Assembly: GCA_916048095.2 (NCBI GenBank)
Contig: OU696575.1
Span: 6,462,001-6,526,000, forward strand
Direction: 5' to 3'
Source of the DNA: Sacculina carcini
Lineage: Eukaryota; Arthropoda; Thecostraca; Sacculinidae
DNA: 64,000 bases
The notes beneath the pieces are model-generated. The model had not been told where the DNA came from, searched no databases, and was given only the letters and a program-made list of their open reading frames with translations. The position numbers were made by a program, and so were the translations under genes. This document shows, in pieces, positions 56,767 through 64,000 of this stretch; positions within the stretch are counted from its first letter, which is position 1, and each line of letters begins with the position of its first letter.

Positions 56767-58285
56767 ATGTGTTATGTGTTGTGTTTTTGTTCTCGTATGC
56801 GTCGTGCATTATGTTTTTATTTCTATGTTTGCTTTGCGTTGTGTGTGTGTGTGCCTTGTCACACCGTGGATTTGTCGTTTCTGCTGATGATGTGTGGCGA
56901 TGTTGAAATGAATCCCGGTCCTGCTCGACCACAAAAACGATTTTCAAATATTCTTTTCACCAACATCAGGGGCTTGTATAAGCACATCAGAGATTTGACA
57001 GCAGCCAGTCGCTCCAAGGACATCGTTATCTGTGCCGAAACGCTTGTGTCCGATTATCGGGACCAATCAGAGCTCTTGATGCCAGGTTTCAGTAAGCCAT
57101 TGCTAATCAAAGGTGACTCAAAAAACAAGCGGCGTGGTATGGCAGTGTACGTACGCAAAGGCTTTTCAGCAACGAGAATTACAGCGCACGACTGCACTTG
57201 TCATGAAGTTATGCTGCTGCGTGTCAACACCGCCTTGATGAATTTTTACATCTTTGGAGCCTACCGAAATCCAGACAGTAACGGCTCTATCTACAAATGT
57301 CTCTTGTGAGCCATGTCAACAATTCAGGAGAAGGACACCAAGTCAGCATTTGTATTTGTGGAAGACATGAACGCCCATCACCGTGAGTGGCTCTTGTCGA
57401 CATCTCCTACAGACGCTCATGGTAGAGCAGCATATGATTTCTGCAACATTTCTGGCTGCTCCCAAATGGTGTCCGGTCCCACACATCAAGCGGGAAACTG
57501 TTTGGACTTGGTTATGACAGATGTCTCAGATATCGTGAGTGTAAACGTGGAAGCTCCAATAGGAAGTTCAGATCACTCGTCGCTGTCCGTGAAGTTGACA
57601 TTGAGACAGAAGGTTTCTCCTTACACGATTTCAAGGCTCGTGCACATGAAGAACAATGTTGACTGGGTGAAGGTGAATGATGAATTGAAAGCAATTAAAG
57701 TTTCAAATCTGCAGCAGAAGGAATGCCCCATCGATGCATTGAACAAATACATTACCGATGTCATCTCAAGGAGAGTGCCTACTAAAAAACTACGTTTTCG
57801 CTCTGATGACAAAGCCTGGTTCACCAACGAATGTCGTAGCGCACGTGAATCCAAGCAGGAGGCTTACCACAAGTGGCTCCAATCACGCTCAGCCGATTCA
57901 TGGAATGTCTACACTGAGGCCAGACGGCATGCTGAGCATGTGTATTCAGAAGCGGAAACACGTCACTCAAAGAAACTTGCTGAAAAGCTAACATCTGCCA
58001 ATGACGCCCACAAATGGTGGTCAACGTTGAAATCGTCAGTGTTTGGACATGACCTGTCTGTCCCTCCTTTATTTTCAGCGAACGGTGAGCTCAAAAGCAG
58101 CCCAACAGAAAAGGCAGAGTTGCTTATGGATTACTTCAATACCAAGCAATATCAAGGGTCCATTCCGTCTGACGATTCATCTGTCCTCGCCCCGAAAATC
58201 AAAGGTATTGCCTTCCGATCAAAAGGAGTGGCGTGTTATACTGGATATGTTTCCGCTATTTTTCAAGAACACGGTAGAAAAAACT
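56767..58285 (+). pseudogene. LINE ORF2 N-terminal half: 2A-like and endonuclease
   Basis: Open from 56767, with one in-frame TGA at 57307 and a frame change near 58235. Residues 1-40 are hydrophobic. GDVEMNPGP spans 56896-56922. Endonuclease motifs follow: FTNIRGLYKHIRDL, CAETLVSD (catalytic Glu), RRGMAVYVRKGF, FGAYRNPDS, VEDMNAHHREWL, where the canonical motif is GDFN-H and the Gly and Phe are changed, and GSSDHSSLSV (catalytic SDH). The linker and the start of the polymerase region (PPLFSANGELKSSPTEKAEL) follow. The enzyme nicks target DNA to prime reverse transcription. Confidence 0.85.
56896..56922 (+). other. 2A-like ribosome-skipping motif
   Basis: The nine codons GDVEMNPGP match the conserved 2A core D-V/I-E-x-N-P-G-P with its upstream Gly. 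2A causes ribosomes to skip the last Gly-Pro bond, releasing the upstream peptide. Such motifs are established in CR1/L2-type LINEs of sea urchin and other invertebrates. The preceding hydrophobic residues could act as a signal sequence when skipping fails, as described for sea urchin 2A-like sequences. Confidence 0.85.
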
Positions 58286-58291
58286 GGGGGA
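58277..58291 (+). repeat. Copy of element H's polypurine tract upstream of its 5' LTR
   Basis: gaaaaaactggggga is identical to 63381-63395, the bases before the 3' LTR. Normally only the target duplication is expected at this place. Confidence 0.85.
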
Positions 58292-58674
58292 TGTGAAATT
58301 ACAACCCGCGCAGGCGCAGTAGCACCCACTGAAGGTCAACAGCCGCAACTGCGCATTCGTTCGCGTATGTATTAGCCTGCGTATTCAGTGTGTGATAGAC
58401 GCATGATAAACACGTGCCTCTCTAGTCCGGTAAGTCTTTCGCGTGCAATGTCTGGTGACTTGGATCGCATTAGGTATAATATCGTGAATATACATAATGT
58501 AAATGTGTGAGCGTCGCCCTTTGCGTGATAGTGGAGCAAGCATATTTGTTGTGGCCCTGTCCCACTGACTCGGGCGATGTTGTGAATAATGTTAATGTTG
58601 TGTACATTTGTTTGTGTTTAGATTGAATCATTTGTGAACTTGAATATAGTCCGTTCCGAATGTCTGTTTGATCA
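58292..58674 (+). repeat. 5' LTR of element H
   Basis: 383 bp, tgtgaaattacaaccc ... tttgatca, partner of 63396-63778. The bases after it (tgattcaatcgg) do not look like a CCA-type primer site. Confidence 0.93.
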
Positions 58675-61600
58675 TGATTCAATCGGTTAACTGAGTCGAT
58701 TTGCGAATACGAACAACGAAACATGTCGGTGGCGTTGAAATGCGAAGCCGCCGGATGCAGTGAAGTGAAGCGAGGCGACGACATGCAAACGTGCATTGCA
58801 CTAAAGCAGCTTCACCAGCGCAATGTGCACGAGCACTCGCGGCGTCATCCGCCCCCCAAATTAGGCCGCCCATCGGTGGAGCAAGGCCTTGGGGAGGACG
58901 ACTGGGCGGCTTCCACACGGCGCTGGAACATGTATCGCGACTGCACCGAGCTGACACCCAGCCAACTGAACGCGCAGCTGTTGGCTTGCTGCTCTCCGGA
59001 AATCGAGGCGGCTCTCTTCAGAGACGAACCCGACGTTGGCACCAAAGGTGAGAGTGAGTTACTCGCAGCCATACATCGCTTGGCGGTCGTTCGCGTTGCA
59101 CTGAGTGTGCGCTCAATGTCGCTGCTCAAGTGTGTGCAGGAGCCAGCGGAACCGGTGGGACAGTACGTGGCCCGCCTACACGGACTGGCCCACGTATGCC
59201 AATGGACAAGGACTGTTCCCTGCAGCATGGCATCATGTTCAAGCAGCACCATATGCAACTACAGTGATGAAATTGTGAAGCTCGTGCTCATCAGCCGACT
59301 TGCCGACGATGAAATACAGAAAGAAGTCCTGGGGATGCCGTCGATTGACGACAAAAGTCTTAATGAAGTAGCGGCCCTGATCGACGGCAAAGAAACCGCG
59401 GCATGTGCTATGGGCAATCCTGCATCACATGTAGCAGCCAGTAGCTACCGACGGTCACTCTGCACAAGATATTCAAGAAAGAACGAGCCAAAATCGGACA
59501 ACCCGCCACAACAGTTCCAGTGCGCATGCGGAAAAGTAATGGCTCGATTTGGAAAGATTCGGGGAAAACTGAAAGAATTTGATGCATGCATCGAGTGCTG
59601 GCGCAAGAAGCGTCTAAGCAGAGAGAGCAAAACGAAGGCTCAAACCGACGCCATGGAGAGTACGTTTTGCGTTAACGCTTCCAGCATAAAGGGAGAACCC
59701 TCTGAAAGTGTCAGTGGACCATGTTGCGTACGCCCGTACCAAACTCACGAGGCCACCGAAGCGCATGACATCGGTGACGGTAGTAGCGGATTCCGGCGCA
59801 CAAATATGTATCATGGGACAGTCGCTTTTAAAGCGGCTGGGTCTCAAGCGGGGCCACCTGCACAGCAACAATCGTTGCATACTGGCAGCAAACAACGAGC
59901 AGATACCGGTGATGGGAGTGCTATTTCTCAAGCTCTCAGGCCTCAACCCGAAAGGACAACGGATACACGCTACAGCGGAAGTGTACGTAACATCCACCAC
60001 GGACAAGTTTTACCTCAGCCGTGCAGTGCTGGCTCAATTGAGCGTCATCGGTGCCGACTTCCCCAGAATCGGTGCAGCAGACGGGCAGACGACGGCGTCC
60101 AATTCGACGAGTATAGCCAACAGAGCAGGCGCGACCGACTGTGGATGTCAACGGCGCACATCACCGCCTTCTAGACCGGAAAAACTTCCACTGTCGGCAT
60201 CACTGGACAACGCAGCGAAAATGAAGGAATGGCTGCTCAAGCAATACGCCTCGTCAACTTTCAACGTGTGCCCACACCAAGCTCTGCCAGGGATGACTGG
60301 ACCGCCCATGGAGATCAGAGTGCGACCGGGAGCTACACCTGTGGTTACACGGCGACCTCCACACGTACCCGTTCACTGGCGGCAAGCGGTAGCCGAGCAG
60401 CTGCGGCGAGACGAAGGATCGGGTGTCATAGAAAATGTACCACCCAGCACACCCACAACGTGGCTGCACAATATGGTGCTCACCTCAAAAGCGGACGGAA
60501 CGCCGCGTCGCACGGTGGATCTACTGCAATTAAATAGACACTGTGACCGAGAAACACACCACACCGTCCCACCAGCGAAACAGGCGAGGGCCGTCCCACC
60601 GCGCACGGTAAAGACAGTCACAGACACGTGGAACGGGTACCATGCAATCCCGATACGACAAGAGGACCGCCACAAAACCACGTTCATAACCGAGGAAGGT
60701 CGCTTCCGGTACTGCAGAGCCCACATGGGTTTCGTCGCCGCTCAGAACGCGTATACACAACGCTACGACTCAATTATCGCAGATCCTCAACGACCGACCA
60801 AGTGTGTTGACGACATGCTTCTGTGGGACACTGACATCGAACAACACTGGTGGCGCGTCGTCGACTATTTAAATGGAATCATCCTGAACCCCGCGAAGTT
60901 TCAATTCTCGACCCAAGAGGTGGATTTTGCCGGGTTCAGAATCACCAACAGTGAGATACGACCATTGCCAAAATATCTGGAGGCTATGAAGAACTTTCCC
61001 CGACCGAACAACATAACCGATGTCCGAGCATGGTTTGGGCTAGTCAACCAAATGTCTCACTACGGGCGAACCTCTGCATTAACGTAGCCCTTAAAACCGC
61101 TGCTAAGCCCGTAGTGCACGTTCAAATGGAGTGCAGCTCTCGACGAGGCATTCGAGCGCTCAAAAGTGGCTATTGTGAAAGAGATTCGGCAGGGTGTTGA
61201 GATTTTCGAGCCAGGTCGTCCGACTTACCTCAACACTGACTGGTCCAAAACGGGCATCGGATATTGGCTGAGGCAAAAACATTGTAGCTGCAAGCCAAAC
61301 TCACCTAGCTGCTGTTCAAGCGGATGGCGAGTGACATTGGCGGGGTCCAGGTTCCTCAGAGGTACCGAACGGCGGTACGCTCCCATTGAAGGAGAGGCGT
61401 TGGCAGTGGCATGGGCGCTCGAAGACACGAGGTTCTTCACTCTGGGCTGTCATGATCTCACAGTGGCTACCGACCACAAGCTGTTGGTGAAAATCCTCGG
61501 GGATCAAGCTCTCAGCGCAATCACCAACCCCAGAATATTCCGGATAAAACAGCGCACACTTATGTGGCACTACAAAATTGTGCATGTGCCATGAACCGCC

Positions 61601-63395
61601 ACGCCAGCTGCGGATACCACATCCCGGTATCCAGTTGGCCACGGTGACGTGTCTGACACCGATCATGACGTAATGGGGGTATTCAGAACACCGCGAGAGA
61701 ATTCTGACGGAATGGAACTCAACGTCAGTGAGGTCGGAAATCACGCGTATGGGAGCGGTAACATGGGAGAGAGTCAAGGTGGCCACCTCGAACGACGACG
61801 CACTTAAAGACCTTATCAAAATGGTTGAAAATGGTTTTACATCGTCCCGTACTAGAATCGCACAAGGGTTACAGCCGTGCTGGCAATATCGGGAACGGTT
61901 ATGCACAGTGGACGGCGTAGTCGTGCTGGATGGCAAGACCGTGATACCGAAGTCTCTTCGCCAAGAGGTATTGCGCAGTCTTCATTCAGCACATCAAGGC
62001 ACAAGCAAAATGCTCGCCCGTGCAGCAGCGTCGGTTTTCTGGCCCGGCATAACAACAGACATCAATAATCAGCGAGACCAGTGCATCGACTGCTGGCGAA
62101 TAACGCCATCACAAGCGCGAATGCCCCCGGTGGAGCCATGCGTGCCAACAAGACCACTTCAAGTTGTAGCAGCGGATTTTTTATGCATGCAAGAGAGGGG
62201 CTATCTGGTGATGGTCGATCGCTTCAGTGGATGGCCCCACGTCACTGAGTCGCGATCTGGGTCTCAGTCTCTGATGAACGCGCTGCTGTCCTACTTCGCC
62301 ACATTTGGAGTCCCTGAAGAGTTGAGCACAGACGGAAGAACAGAATTTACGGCTAAAGGCACAGAGTCTGTTCTTGAACGTTGGGGAGTGAGACACAGAA
62401 GGTCATCGGCGTACCACCCACAGTCAAATGGGCGCGCAGAAGCAGCCGTAAAGTCGATGAAAAGGCTGCTCACATCGCACATCGACTTCGAGGGACGAGT
62501 CGAAAACGAAGCGATTTCTGCCGGGATACTGCAATACAGAAACACACCAGATGCGGGCACAGGTCTATCGCCTTCGCAAATTATTCTCGGCAAAAATATG
62601 CGTGACCTGCTTCCGATAAAACCAAGAGCACCGGTGTTCACTGAGCAAAGTGTTCACGCGGTGTGGAGGGACTTATGGCAGCAGCGTGAGACGGCACTGC
62701 GACAGCGCTTCATAACACAGGTAGACAACTTGCAGCCTCGACACCTACCGCCTACTCGCCAACTCGACACCTACCGCCGCTCGCGTCTGGCGACCGTGTA
62801 CTGCTGCAGAACCAGGCTGGCGTACACGGTAAGCGATGGGACAGAACGGGTGTGGTCGTAGAAACGAAACCGTACGACCAATACCTCGTCAAAGTGGACG
62901 AATCGGGGCGTCTAACGCTCCACAATAGGCAGTTCATCAGGCTATTCCGCAACATTCAAAGGTCGGCCCCAACGGTACAGGTCAGCGCTCCGCCTATCAT
63001 CGACACAAGAGCTCAGCTTGACAACGGCGCTCCACAAATGCAAGCACAGTCACCCGGCGACACCATCGAGGGGCGACAAACACCCGTCAAACAGCACTCA
63101 TCGGAGCAGCCTCAGTCGTCGGAGGCGACCGCACCACCAGAGGAGCATATCACAGCAGAAGCGGGCCCTGAAGATCTCCAGATCGAGTCTGGGCAGAACC
63201 AGTCCAGAACGGTCTCGCTGGAACCGCTGAAAGCAACGCAGCCGCCGTCGCCACCTCGACAACGGCCGCAACGACAGAGACGACTACCGACTCGCCTCAA
63301 TGATTATGTGTTAGATTAAATTTTATCCGAGAACGGAAAAACTGGAAAAAACTGCGGGAAAAACTGCGGGAAAAACTGCGGAAAAAACTGGGGGA

Positions 63396-63778
63396 TGTGA
63401 AATTACAACCCGCGCAGGCGCAGTAGCACCAGCTGAAGGTCAACAGCCGCAACTGCGCATTCGTTCGCGTATGTATTAGCCTGCGTATTCAGTGTGTGAT
63501 AGACGCATGAGAAACACGTGCCTCTCTAGTCCGGTAAGTCTTTCGCGTGCAATGTCTGGTGACTTGGATCGCATTAGGTATAATATCGTGAATATACATA
63601 ATGTAAATGTGTGAGCGTCGCCCTTTGCGTGATAGTGGAGCAATCATATTTGTTGTGGCCCTGTCCCACTGACTCGGGCGATGTTGTGAATAATGTTAAT
63701 GTTGCGTACATTTGTTTGTGTTCAGATTGAATCACTCGAGAACTTAAATATAGTCCGTTCCGAATGTCTGTTTGATCA
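63396..63778 (+). repeat. 3' LTR of element H
   Basis: 383 bp, preceded by the polypurine tract, followed by attgagtgcc, which does not match the other flank. Confidence 0.93.
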
Positions 63779-64000
63779 ATTGAGTGCCGTTCAATTAGAT
63801 GTGTCATTCAATTAGAGGGTGCCGCTCAATTTTTCCAGTATCTGGTCAAAATGTTGAGAAGATACGATATATTTAATGGATGAAAAATGGACCAGGTAAC
63901 GTATGCATATTTATTTAACAAATGACAGTAAATACATATTTATTTAACCAATGACAATGACAATTTACTGATAATTCATCACAAATAAACTTATAAATAT
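63779..64000. other. Non-coding DNA with short repeats
   Basis: Two near-copies of a catatttatttaac-a-atgaca phrase lie at 63907-63951, and ttcaattaga repeats near 63790-63815. No gene. Confidence 0.5.

Larger units (their letters stand above)
55955..58291 (+). mobile_element. LINE (CR1-type) 5' half with 2A-like peptide
   Basis: A GC-richer leader (from about 55955) is followed by an ORF whose start encodes a hydrophobic, Cys-rich stretch, the 2A-like GDVEMNPGP, and an AP-endonuclease domain. The element ends abruptly at the border of LTR element H, in the middle of the reverse transcriptase lead-in (FPLFFKNTVEK), so the polymerase is missing. The 3' end is not found beyond H. Confidence 0.85.
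58292..63778 (+). mobile_element. LTR retroelement H, Ty3/Gypsy-like with a VDD box, few breaks
   Basis: LTRs of exactly 383 bp (58292-58674 and 63396-63778), about 97 percent alike. Parts: gag from 58723 to about 59.7 kb, with a Cys-rich segment (CACGKVMARFGKIRG...CIEC); protease (VVADSGAQICIMGQSLLKRL near 59.75 kb); reverse transcriptase (CVDDMLLWDTDIE near 60.8 kb); RNase H (TDWSKTGIGYWL, TDHKLLVKIL); integrase (HQGTSKMLARAAASVFWPGI, C--C, VDRFSGWPHV, SNGRAEAAVKSMK); and a Q/P-rich tail to 63.32 kb. Gag and pol overlap in different frames, which could be normal frameshift expression for such elements. No envelope gene. A tandem run of aaaaactgcggg units precedes the 3' LTR. No target duplication is visible. 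Confidence 0.92.

Noticed and set aside
56653-56947. 104-codon open frame on the minus strand rich in His and Thr
   Set aside because: Antisense of the TG-rich leader of the LINE with the 2A-like motif.
49309-63778. Envelope gene that would make an LTR element a retrovirus-like one
   Set aside because: In A, B, C, D, E and H the sequence between integrase and the 3' LTR is short and basic or Q/P-rich, with no signal peptide or transmembrane segment.

Overview
The window is animal nuclear DNA, almost certainly from an invertebrate. It holds spliced exons with GT/AG borders, many transposable elements of clearly metazoan families, CA/TG and TA microsatellites, and no operons or bacterial signals. 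The one host gene I can name is a kainate-type ionotropic glutamate receptor on the minus strand. Its C-terminal tail reads closest to arthropod versions from memory, so an arthropod is my best guess, but the phylum is not settled.

Host content. Four receptor exons lie at 44664-44743, 33234-33459, 15705-15866 and 3345-3575 (minus strand, so transcription runs right to left). Their phases agree wherever two adjacent exons are seen. They encode the stretch just after TM3, the second half of the ligand-binding domain (S2), the linker to TM4, and the cytoplasmic tail with its stop. TM4 and all exons upstream of TM3 were not found. The two measurable introns are 11.2 and 17.4 kb and consist mostly of mobile elements. 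A second host-like coding piece of unknown identity (36743-37286, plus strand) carries a 242-bp MITE in its coding sequence.

Layout. 1-7.9 kb: unique DNA, a pogo/Tigger-like element, two MITEs and a foldback element. 7.9-12.2 kb: a decayed LINE interrupted by a complete but dead hAT-Charlie element. 12.2-18.3 kb: a SINE, a second foldback locus, a receptor exon, a 1-kb foldback with minisatellite arms, and LINE scraps. 18.3-32.7 kb: a nested stack, in which a hAT remnant contains a CR1/Daphne-like LINE that contains two LTR retroelements (A and B), each insertion marked by its own target-site duplication. 32.7-45.5 kb: a receptor exon, LTR element C, the unknown coding piece, LTR element D sitting in a minisatellite, a piggyBac remnant, a receptor exon and an LTR fragment F. 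45.9-47.6 kb: an array built on a 19-base GC-rich motif, followed by a perfect 40-bp hairpin. 48.6-54 kb: a mobile-element ORF scrap and LTR element E. 54-58.3 kb: a tRNA-Val-derived SINE, a Penelope-like remnant and a LINE with a 2A-like peptide. 58.3-63.8 kb: LTR element H.

All LTR elements are treated as fossils: every one has paired LTRs or an LTR remnant, and all look broken. The most unusual signal is shared by elements A, C and E. The 12 bases next to their 5' LTR are not complementary to a tRNA 3' end but to the first 12 bases of metazoan tRNA-Phe (exact in C and E, two mismatches in A).
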